Shown here piece by piece: positions 1-7,800 of a stretch of DNA of 17,772 nucleotides (positions within the stretch are counted from its first letter, which is position 1; every line of letters starts with the position of its first letter). Source of the stretch: Pararhodospirillum photometricum DSM 122 (GTDB lineage: Bacteria > Pseudomonadota > Alphaproteobacteria > Rhodospirillales > Rhodospirillaceae); assembly GCF_000284415.1 (NCBI RefSeq), contig NC_017059.1, forward strand, positions 598,095 to 615,866, in the 5' to 3' direction. The notes below the pieces were generated by a model that worked only from the letters and a program-made list of their open reading frames with translations, did no database searches and was not told the origin of the DNA. The position numbers and the translations under genes were made by a program.

Positions 1-2
1 CC

Positions 3-2162
3 GGATCGGCCGAGGCGGAAGCGGTGCTTGCCCCCCTGCTCGATACCCTAAAAGCGCTGCGCAGTGAGACCGAACGCCTGGGCGCGGCCGGCGAAGGCGC
101 AGCCCAGGGAACCTTCAAGTCCTTCCGTGCCGCCCTCGCGGCCCTGGCCAAGGAGATCGAGACCCTGGGCGTGCGGGGCCAGACGGCGGCCCAACAAACC
201 CTAACCCCCTTCCAGGCCGCCTTGGCCCAGGCCCGCGACGAAACCGAGCGGCTGGCCCAGATGGGCGCCCAGGCCGCCGAGCGGGCCTTGGGGCCGTTTC
301 GCGAGGTGCTGGCCGGTCTGCACGAGGAAACCAGCGCGCTTGCCACCTTGGGCGAGAGCGCGGCGGAAAACGCCCTGGCCCCGGCCCGCGCCGCCCTCGC
401 CGAACTGGAAGCCGAGACCGAGCGCCTGGGCTCCTTGGGCACCCGGGTGGCCGAGCGCACGTTGACGCCATTTCGGGCCGCCCTCAACGCCATTCGCGAG
501 GAAAGCGAGCGCTTGCCGCAGGTGGGGGCGCGTGCCGCCGACGAGACCTTGGCCCCGTTCAAGGCAGCCCTGGACCGGGTGCGCGAGGAGACCCTGAACG
601 TGGCCGAGACCACCTCGGGGGCGGCGTCCCAGGCCGTGGCCATCGTGCGTGCCGCCCTGGAAACCATGCGGGCCGAGGCCGAGCGCCTGGGCAACGTCGG
701 CGAGGCGGCGGCGCAAGGCGCGCTCAAGCCCTTCCAGGCGGCCCTGGGTGTGCTGGAAGCCGAGATCGAAGGCCTGGGCCCCCGGGCCCTGGCGGCCAGC
801 GACACCGCCCTGACCACCTTCCAGACCACCTTGGGCGAGGTGCGCGAGGACGCCGAGCGTCTGGCCGCCTTTGGCGCCGAGGCGGCCGAGCGGGCCTGGG
901 GGCCGTTTCGCGATGCCCTGGCCAGCTTGCAGGAGGAAACCAACGCCCTGGCCGGCTTGGGCGAGGTGGCAGCCGAAAACGCCTTTGGCCCGACCCGCGC
1001 CGCCCTGGCCGAGTTGGAAGCCGAGACCAAGCATCTGGGAAGCCTGGGGGCCCGGGCGGCCGAGCAGACCCTGACCCCGTTCCGCGCGGCGATGGCCTCG
1101 TTGCGCGACGAAAGCGAGCGTTTGCCCGGTCTCGGGGTTCGCATCGCCGAGCAAACCCTGGCCCCGGTCCAAAGCGCCTTCGAACGACTGCGCGAGGATG
1201 CGGCCCAGATGTCGGACTTTACGGTGGGGGCGGCCGATCACGCGGTCGAGACCGTGCGCGCCGCCGTGGCCAGCCTGCGCGGCGAGGCCGAGCAGGTGCC
1301 CCGGGTGGGCGACCAGTTGGCCGAGCGCTTGCTGCGGCCCTTCCAGGCAGCCCTGGCCGAGTTGCGACGCGAGACCGAGGCCCTGGCCGCCTTTGGCGGA
1401 CAAACCGCCGAGCAGGTGCTAGAGCCCATGCGCGGGGCCCTGGAGAGCGTGCATCAGGAAATCGAGACCCTGGGGCGGTTGGGACCGATGGCCGCGGAAC
1501 TGTCGTTGTCGTCGTTCCGCGAGGCCATGGAGCAGGTGCGGGCCGAAACCGCCGCTTTGGCCGGGGTGGGCGATGGCGCGGCCCAAGCTCTCCTTGGGCC
1601 CTACCGCGACGCGATGGGGATCATCCGTCAAGACGCCGAAACCCTGGGCACCTTGGGCCAAGGTTTGGTGGAAACCCTGCGCAAAAATACTACCGCCTAC
1701 GCCAAGCAGGCCGAAACCCTGGTGGCCGTGTCGGTCGAGGCAGAGAAGCGCATGGCCGACATGGAAAAACGTCGCGACATGCACGATGTCGAGACCTTCC
1801 TCAATGCCTCAACCAAAGTTATCGAACGCTTGACGTCCTTGTCGGTGGATATTGCGCGCATTTTCGCCCCCAGCAAGGAAGAGGATCTCTGGCGCCGGTA
1901 TCACAAGGGCGACCAGGGGGTTTTCTTGCGTCATCTCGCCCGCGCCGTCACCCCGGCCCACGCCGAGGCCGTCCGCCAGGCCATGACCCGCGACCGGGGC
2001 TTGCGCGATTATGTCCAGTCCTACGTCAGTGAGTACGAGGCTTTGTTGGAGAACACGCGGCGGTCGCCCCGCCCCGACGTGCTCACCGCCTTGTTCGTTG
2101 GCTCCGACCTTGGCAAGTTGTACATGGTTCTTGCCAAGGCCTTGGGTCGGCTTGATCCCTAA
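3..2162 (+). CDS. Long helical repeat protein (29-residue repeats), 5' end outside window
   Basis: The frame is open from base 3 and the repeat pattern is already complete there, so the gene starts left of the window; the GTG at 24 is not a convincing start. From base 3 the protein consists of about twenty contiguous 29-residue units without gaps. Each looks like G-x-x-A-A-E-x-x-L-x-P-F-x-A-A-L-x-x-L-R-x-E-x-E-x-L, rich in Ala, Glu, Leu and Arg, as expected for amphipathic helices (apolipoprotein- or phasin-like in style). The last ~160 residues are a different, non-repetitive domain starting near EAEKRMADMEK. It contains DLWRRYHKGD and ends GSDLGKLYMVLAKALGR; similar C-terminal domains occur in uncharacterised alphaproteobacterial proteins. 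I see no membrane segment or catalytic motif. Function is unknown; a structural, scaffold or surface-binding role is only inference. Stop TAA is at 2160-2162, followed by a hairpin. Confidence 0.85.
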   Translation, partial: GSAEAEAVLAPLLDTLKALRSETERLGAAGEGAAQGTFKSFRAALAALAKEIETLGVRGQTAAQQTLTPFQAALAQARDETERLAQMGAQAAERALGPFREVLAGLHEETSALATLGESAAENALAPARAALAELEAETERLGSLGTRVAERTLTPFRAALNAIREESERLPQVGARAADETLAPFKAALDRVREETLNVAETTSGAASQAVAIVRAALETMRAEAERLGNVGEAAAQGALKPFQAALGVLEAEIEGLGPRALAASDTALTTFQTTLGEVREDAERLAAFGAEAAERAWGPFRDALASLQEETNALAGLGEVAAENAFGPTRAALAELEAETKHLGSLGARAAEQTLTPFRAAMASLRDESERLPGLGVRIAEQTLAPVQSAFERLREDAAQMSDFTVGAADHAVETVRAAVASLRGEAEQVPRVGDQLAERLLRPFQAALAELRRETEALAAFGGQTAEQVLEPMRGALESVHQEIETLGRLGPMAAELSLSSFREAMEQVRAETAALAGVGDGAAQALLGPYRDAMGIIRQDAETLGTLGQGLVETLRKNTTAYAKQAETLVAVSVEAEKRMADMEKRRDMHDVETFLNASTKVIERLTSLSVDIARIFAPSKEEDLWRRYHKGDQGVFLRHLARAVTPAHAEAVRQAMTRDRGLRDYVQSYVSEYEALLENTRRSPRPDVLTALFVGSDLGKLYMVLAKALGRLDP

Positions 2163-2172
2163 CCGGCCAGCG

Positions 2173-2202
2173 GGGGGAGCCGGGTCCTCGCCCGAAGCCC
2201 CC
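2173..2202 (+). terminator. Hairpin after the repeat-protein gene
   Basis: Five G (2173-2177) pair with five C (2198-2202), and CGGG (2181-2184) pairs with CCCG (2191-2194) around a 6-nt loop, with a small internal loop between the two stems. It lies 11 bases after the stop codon and is followed by a weak pyrimidine tract (CCTTCCTT). It has no clean T-run, so a terminator role is only likely. Confidence 0.4.
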
Positions 2203-2251
2203 GCCTTCCTTCTCGGGACGCTCTTCACCGGGGGGCGCGCTGTTCTGCCCC

Positions 2252-2280
2252 TTGTCGGATCCCTTACCAAGGGCTATACG
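2252..2280 (+). promoter_or_regulatory. Candidate sigma-70 promoter for rnd, possibly leaderless
   Basis: TTGTCG (2252-2257) is followed after exactly 17 bases by TATACG (2275-2280). This resembles the alphaproteobacterial housekeeping promoter form. A start of transcription 6-7 bases after the -10 box would fall at about 2287, two bases before the rnd ATG. There is no Shine-Dalgarno sequence before that ATG, which fits a leaderless message. Not proven by sequence alone. Confidence 0.4.
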
Positions 2281-2288
2281 GTACCGTC

Positions 2289-3449
2289 ATGTCTTTGATT
2301 TCCACCACCGATGACCTTGCCGCGTTTTGTGACCGCCTGTCCCGCGAGCCGTTTGTCGCGGTGGACACCGAGTTCATGCGCGAAAAGACCTACTGGCCCA
2401 AGCTGTGCCTGATCCAGGTCGCGGGGGAGAGCGAAGCCGCGTGCGTCGATCCCCTGGCCCCCGGGCTCAGTCTGGAGCCGCTCTTCGCCCTGATGGACGC
2501 CCCGCAGGTCCTCAAGGTTTTTCATGCCGCCCGTCAGGATCTGGAGATCTTTCTCCACGAATCCGGGCGCCTGCCCCACCCCCTGTTTGACAGTCAGGTG
2601 GCGGCCATGGTCTGCGGCTATGGGGACTCCGTGGGCTACGAAACCCTGGTTAGCAGCCTGACCCGGGCGCGCATCGACAAGTCTATGCGCTTCACCGACT
2701 GGTCACGGCGCCCCCTCACCCCGCGGCAGGTCGAGTATGCCCTGGGCGATGTGATCCATCTGCGCACCGTCTACCAGCGGCTTCAAGAACAGTTGACCGT
2801 CTCGGGCCGAGCCGGCTGGCTGGACCAGGAAATGGCCGTGCTCACCGATCCGGCCCAGTACCGGGTCGAACCCGACGAAGCATGGCTGCGGATCAAGGCC
2901 CGCTCCCGGTCATCACGCTTCCTCGCCTTGCTCAAGGAGTTGGCGGCGTGGCGCGAGCGGACCGCCCAGGAGCGCGACTTGCCGCGCAATCGGGTGATCC
3001 GCGACGAGGGCTTGCTGGAAATCGCCGCCAGCGCCCCCACCACCCCCGAGGCTCTGGCCCAGTTGCGCAGCATCTCACGCGGGCTGGCCGATGGCCCCAT
3101 GGGCCAAGGCATCTTGGAGGCGGTATTGCGCGCCCAGGCCCTGCCCGAGTCCGGCTTGCCGCGCCCGCCCCAGCGCGACGACCTCCCTCAGGGCTTGGGT
3201 CCTGTGGTGGATCTGCTGCGGGTGCTGCTCAAGATGAAGTGCGAGGAGTCGGGGGTTGCCCAGAAGCTGGTGGCGACGATTGGCGATCTGGAGCGCATTG
3301 CCGCCGACGACGCCGCCGATGTCCCCGCAATGGAAGGCTGGCGCCGCGCCTTGTTTGGCGAGGATGCCCTGCGCTTGAAGCATGGCCAGTTGGCGCTGGC
3401 CTTGACGGCGGATGGGCAGGGATTGCGGGTGATTCCGCTCGAAGGATAA
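2289..3449 (+). CDS. rnd: Ribonuclease D
   Basis: RNase D is a 3'-5' exoribonuclease that trims tRNA precursors and other stable RNAs in the cytoplasm. The 386-residue product has the DEDDy exonuclease signature: D26 and E28 in AVDTEFMRE, D84 in ARQDLE, and Y150/D154 in EYALGD. The tyrosine four residues before the last aspartate marks the DEDDy subclass. The C-terminal half, roughly residues 200-290, matches the helical HRDC region usual in RNase D (RNRVIRDEGLLEIA). Length is normal for the family. The ATG at 2289 gives the standard N-terminus, with the exonuclease domain beginning within 25 residues. No good ribosome-binding site precedes it, and a promoter-like pair of boxes ends only 8 bases upstream, so the message may be leaderless. 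It ends at a palindromic terminator shared with the convergent oxidoreductase gene. Confidence 0.95.
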   Translation: MSLISTTDDLAAFCDRLSREPFVAVDTEFMREKTYWPKLCLIQVAGESEAACVDPLAPGLSLEPLFALMDAPQVLKVFHAARQDLEIFLHESGRLPHPLFDSQVAAMVCGYGDSVGYETLVSSLTRARIDKSMRFTDWSRRPLTPRQVEYALGDVIHLRTVYQRLQEQLTVSGRAGWLDQEMAVLTDPAQYRVEPDEAWLRIKARSRSSRFLALLKELAAWRERTAQERDLPRNRVIRDEGLLEIAASAPTTPEALAQLRSISRGLADGPMGQGILEAVLRAQALPESGLPRPPQRDDLPQGLGPVVDLLRVLLKMKCEESGVAQKLVATIGDLERIAADDAADVPAMEGWRRALFGEDALRLKHGQLALALTADGQGLRVIPLEG

Positions 3450-3460
3450 AAAAGGGAAGG

Positions 3461-3482
3461 CTGGGGAGGCGAGCCTCCCCAG
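3461..3482. terminator. Dispersed palindrome copy A, between convergent genes
   Basis: Perfect 10-bp inverted repeat CTGGGGAGGC / GCCTCCCCAG with a 2-nt loop. It lies 11 bases after the rnd stop and just past the end of the minus-strand oxidoreductase. On the minus strand the stem is followed by CCTTCCC and six T, a good intrinsic terminator. On the plus strand the flank is CCCCTCCATTCC, which can partly extend the stem with the upstream GGGAAGG. It probably works in both directions. Confidence 0.8.
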
Positions 3483-3494
3483 GCCCCTCCATTC

Positions 3495-4811
3495 CTATAG
3501 CCGGTCGCGTAGCGCGAACCACATCATGGCGAGGGCCAGCAAAGGCCGGCGTAGCCGTGTGCCGCCGGGGAAAGCCGGGGTCGGCAGCCCGGCCAGCAGG
3601 TCGAAGCGAGCGGTCGAGCCTGTTAGAGCCTCGGCCACCACCGCCCCGCTCAAGGTCGCGAGGGCCACCCCGTGGCCGGAAAAGCCCGACGCGGATACCA
3701 CCCCCGGCGCCACCCGCCCCACATGGGGCAGGCGCGAGCGGGTGATGCCCAGGGTCCCGCCCCAGCCATAGTCCAGCCCTACCCCCGCCAACGACGGGAA
3801 GATCCCCTCCAAGATAGGACGGACAAAGGCCTTGATGTCCTGGGGGAAGGCATAGCCATAGCGCTCGCCGCCGCCAAACAGCAGCCGATGATCGGCTGAC
3901 AGGCGGAAATAATTCACCACAAAGCGCGAGTCCGCCACGGCGACATTATCGCGAATCAAAGCCCGGGCCCGCTCCGCCCCCAAGGGCTCGGTGGCGACCA
4001 TGTAGCTGTTGATCGGCATCACACGCGCGGCCACCCCCGGATGGAGCCGGCCCAAATAGCCGTTACAGGCCAACACGACCTCCCGGGCAAGCACCGTGCC
4101 CCCGGTGGTCGTCAGGCGCACCGGAGCCCCGGGCTCTAGCCGGGTCACCCGAGTCCGCTCGCGGAGGCGAACCCCGGCCTCGGCGGCGGCCCGCGCCAGC
4201 CCCAAGGCAAAATTCAGCGGATGCAGATGGAGCGCGCCCAGATCAAGCATGCCGCCATGATAGACCGGCGACCCCAGCATGGCCCGGATCTCGGTGCCAT
4301 CGACGAAATGTACCTGATCATAACCATAGACATCGCGTAAATGGCGCACCGTGGCCATGGTGTGCTTGAGATGGCGGGGGCGATGGTCGGCGTACAAAAT
4401 CCCCGGATGATCGTCACAAGCGATGGCGTGACGCTTGATCAGCTCGCGCACCAAGGCCTTGGCGTCTTCGGCCATGTCCCACAAGCGGCGGGCATCTTCT
4501 TCGCCCACCATGCGCTCCAGCACCTGCTGGGGCAAGCGCTGGCCTGAGCCGACCTGCCCGCCGTTGCGCCCCGAAGCGCCCCAGCCCACCCGGTGGGCAT
4601 CAAGGACGAGAACGTCACGCCCTTGGCGCGCCAGATGCAAGGCCGCCGACAGCCCCGTATACCCCGCCCCGATGATACAGACATCGGCCTGCTCATCCTG
4701 ATCCAAAGCGGGAAAAGACTCCCAAGGCGTCGCGGTATCGACATAGTACGACGGCGGCGGCGCCCCGCCCCCCCCTCGACCCGCAAGAAATCCATGACAC
4801 CCAAACCACAC
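3495..4811 (-). CDS. FAD-dependent amine oxidoreductase, gamma-glutamylputrescine oxidase (PuuB)-like
   Basis: This is a D-amino-acid-oxidase-fold flavoprotein. The FAD dinucleotide motif is GAGYTG (residues 48-53) with an acidic residue, D71, ending the second strand, followed by GASGRNGGQ (78-86), the hallmark of the PuuB/ordL group. The C-terminal flavin-contact region reads GYGWGGTLGIT-like and GVVSASGFSGHGV. Relatives oxidise gamma-glutamylputrescine or other secondary amines, giving an aldehyde, ammonia or amine, and H2O2; the actual substrate cannot be read from sequence. Homologues usually begin a few residues before PPSYY. Here the GTG at 4811 gives a poor 17-residue glycine-rich lead, while the better ATG at 4795 is one frame off, separated by an eight-G run (minus strand). 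The start is therefore uncertain. It follows gltB on the same strand but with a terminator-like palindrome between. Confidence 0.85.
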   Translation of the reverse strand: MWFGCHGFLAGRGGGGAPPPSYYVDTATPWESFPALDQDEQADVCIIGAGYTGLSAALHLARQGRDVLVLDAHRVGWGASGRNGGQVGSGQRLPQQVLERMVGEEDARRLWDMAEDAKALVRELIKRHAIACDDHPGILYADHRPRHLKHTMATVRHLRDVYGYDQVHFVDGTEIRAMLGSPVYHGGMLDLGALHLHPLNFALGLARAAAEAGVRLRERTRVTRLEPGAPVRLTTTGGTVLAREVVLACNGYLGRLHPGVAARVMPINSYMVATEPLGAERARALIRDNVAVADSRFVVNYFRLSADHRLLFGGGERYGYAFPQDIKAFVRPILEGIFPSLAGVGLDYGWGGTLGITRSRLPHVGRVAPGVVSASGFSGHGVALATLSGAVVAEALTGSTARFDLLAGLPTPAFPGGTRLRRPLLALAMMWFALRDRL

Positions 4812-4828
4812 AAAAGAAAAGAAGGGGT

Positions 4829-4851
4829 CTGGGGAGGCCCCGCCTCCCCAG
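4829..4851 (-). terminator. Dispersed palindrome copy B, after gltB
   Basis: Perfect 10-bp stem CTGGGGAGGC / GCCTCCCCAG with a 3-nt loop, lying 15 bases beyond the gltB stop on the minus strand. Read on the minus strand it is followed by ACCCC and the T-rich stretch TTCTTTTCTTTT, so it should end gltDB transcription before the oxidoreductase gene. Confidence 0.8.
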
Positions 4852-4866
4852 CCTGCTGTGTGTTTT

Positions 4867-7800
4867 TTACTCCGCCGCCGCCGCAGGCGCCAGCGTCACC
4901 GGCACCGGCAAACGCGCCAGCATCTCCTTGGGCACCACTTGCCAGAAGCGGCCCAACTCCCGCTCCCAATCAACCAACAGATGCTCGGCGTACTTGGACT
5001 GGGTCTCGGCCACGTGGCGCTTGATCAGGTCCTTGAGCATCTCGGCATAGTGGGGCACCTCGATGCGCTGCCAGATCACCGCGTCGGGATTGACCCGCAG
5101 CGGGAAGGTGCCGTCAGCGTCGTAGATGAAGGCCATGCCACCGGTCATGCCGGCGCCAAAGTTGGCCCCGACCGCCCCCAAGATCACGGCCACGCCGTTG
5201 GTCATGTACTCGCAGCCGTTGGAGCCGCAGCCCTCGATCACCACCGTGGCCCCGGAGTTACGCACCGCGAAGCGCTCGCCCGCCTGACCGGCGGCGAACA
5301 AGGCCCCGGAGGTGGCGCCATAGAGCACCGTGTTGCCAATGATGGTGTTCTCGTTGGTGCGCAGCGGGCTAGAGACGGCCGGACGCACGACGATGGTACC
5401 GCCCGACAGCCCCTTGCCGACGTAGTCGTTGGCATCGCCGAACACTTCGAGCTTCAGACCCTGGACCGCGAAGGCGCCCAGCGACTGACCGCACGAGCCG
5501 CGCAGCCGCACGGTGATATGGCCCGGCTCCAGGCCGTTCATGCCGTAGCGGGTCACGATGCGATGGCTCAACTTGGTCCCAATGGCGCGCTGGGTGTTGC
5601 GCACCATGTAGGTGAGCTGCATCTTTTCGCCGTCCTCGAGGGCGGGGCGGGCGTCGGCGATCATCTGGGCGTCCAGCGTCTCCGGCACCTCGTTGCGACC
5701 TTCGAGGGTACAGATGTTGAGGCCGGTCCCGGTGTCGGGCTGGACCAGGATCGGGTTGAGGTCGAGGTCGTCGAGGTGAGCGGCGCCGCGGCTCGACTGC
5801 ACCAGCAAGTCGGTGCGACCCACGATCTCGTTGAGGGTGCGCACGCCCAGTTGGCCCAGGATTTCCTTCACTTCCTCGGCCATGAAGGTGAACAGGTTCA
5901 CCACCTTCTCGGCCGTGCCGTTGAACTTGGCGCGCAGCTTTTCGTCCTGGGTGCACACGCCGACCGGGCAGGTGTTGGAGTGGCACTGACGCACCATGAT
6001 ACAGCCCATGGCGACCAGCGAGGTGGTGCCCACGCCGAACTCCTCGGCGCCCAGCATGGCAGCGATCACCACATCGCGGCCCGACTTGATGCCGCCGTCC
6101 ACGCGCAAGGTGACGCGGTGACGCAGGCGGTTGAGGGTCAGGACCTGATGCACCTCGGCCAGACCGATTTCCCAGGGCAAGCCGGCATGCTTAATCGAGG
6201 TCTGCGGGCTGGCACCGGTGCCGCCGTTGTGACCCGAGATCAAGATAACGTCGGCATTGGCCTTGGCCACGCCGGCAGCAATGGTGCCGATGCCCGAGCG
6301 CGACACCAGCTTGACGCACACCTTGGCCCGGGGATTGATCTGCTTCAGGTCATAGATGAGCTGGGCCAGATCTTCAATCGAGTAGATGTCGTGGTGCGGC
6401 GGCGGGCTGATCAGGGTCACGCCGGGGGTGGCGTGGCGCAGGCGCGCAATGGCCTCGGTCACCTTGAAGCCGGGCAACTGGCCGCCCTCGCCGGGCTTGG
6501 CGCCCTGGGCCACCTTGATCTCGATCTCGCGGCACTGGTTCAGGTACTCGGCGGTCACGCCGAAACGCCCCGAGGCCACCTGCTTGATCGCCGAGTTGGC
6601 GTTGTCGCCGTTGGGATTGGGCTTGTAGCGCGCCGGATCCTCGCCGCCCTCGCCGCTGTCGGACTTGGCGCCGATGCGGTTCATGGCGATGTTCAAGGTG
6701 CCGTGCGCCTCGGGCGATAGGGCGCCCAGCGACATGGCCGGAGTGACGAAGCGCTTGCGAATCGCCGTGATGCTTTCCACCTCCTCGACCGGGGTCGGGC
6801 GGGTGGCCAGCCGGATGTCGAGCAGGTCGCGCAGATTGATCGGCGGCAGCTTGCGCAGACCGGCAGTATAAGCCTTGAAGGTCTGGTAGCTATCGCTGCC
6901 CACCGCCTTTTGCAGCAGGTGGATCAGTTCACCATCAAAGGAGTGGGCCTCGCCGCCTTGCTTGCGCACGCGGTAGAAGCCGCCAACCGGCAGCACCACA
7001 TCGGTCGCGCCAAAGGCCTTGGCATGCTGCTCCAACACCTTCTTCTGGATGCCGGCCAGCCCCAGGCCCGAAATGCGGCTCGACAGCCCCGGGAAGAACT
7101 CGGCGACCAGGGCCCGCGACAGGCCGATGGCCTCGAAGTTGCGCCCACCGCGATAGCTGGAGATCACCGAGATGCCCATCTTGCTCATGATCTTGAGCAG
7201 GCCCTCGTTGACCGCCTTCTTGTAGCGGGCCATCGCCTTTTCCAGGCTCAGGCCGGGCTCGAACAGGCCGCGCCGGTGACGGTCGGCGATCGACTCCTGA
7301 GCCAGCCACGGGTTGACCGTGGTCGCGCCCACCCCGATCAGCACGGCGAAATAGTGGGTGTCAAGCACCTCGGCCGAGCGGACGTTAAGCGAGGTAAAGG
7401 TCCGCAGCTGCTCGTGGATCAGGTGGGTGTGCACCGCCCCAGCCGCCAGGATCATGGGAATGGCGCAGCGATCGGGGCCGAGCGCCGTGTCGGTCAAGAT
7501 CACATGGGTGCAGCCGCCGCGCACCGCCACCTCGGCCTCGCGCTGGACGCGGGCGATGGCGTCGCGCAAGGCGCCGGGGCCGGCCTTAGGATCAAAGGTG
7601 CAATCCACCTCGGCCGCCGTGGCGCCCATGTCGGCGCGCATGGCCTCGAACTCGGCCGTGGTCAGAACCGGGCTCTCGAGCTGGAGCAGATCGCACTGGC
7701 TCTCGGCCTCGTCCAGAATGTTGCCAAGGTTGCCCAGGCGGGTCTTGAGGCTCATCACCCGCGTCTCGCGCAACGGGTCGATGGGCGGGTTGGTCACCTG

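Noticed and set aside
201..1403. 400-codon minus-strand repetitive frame
   Set aside because: Mirror of the repeat protein on the plus strand; its periodicity is only that of the real gene.
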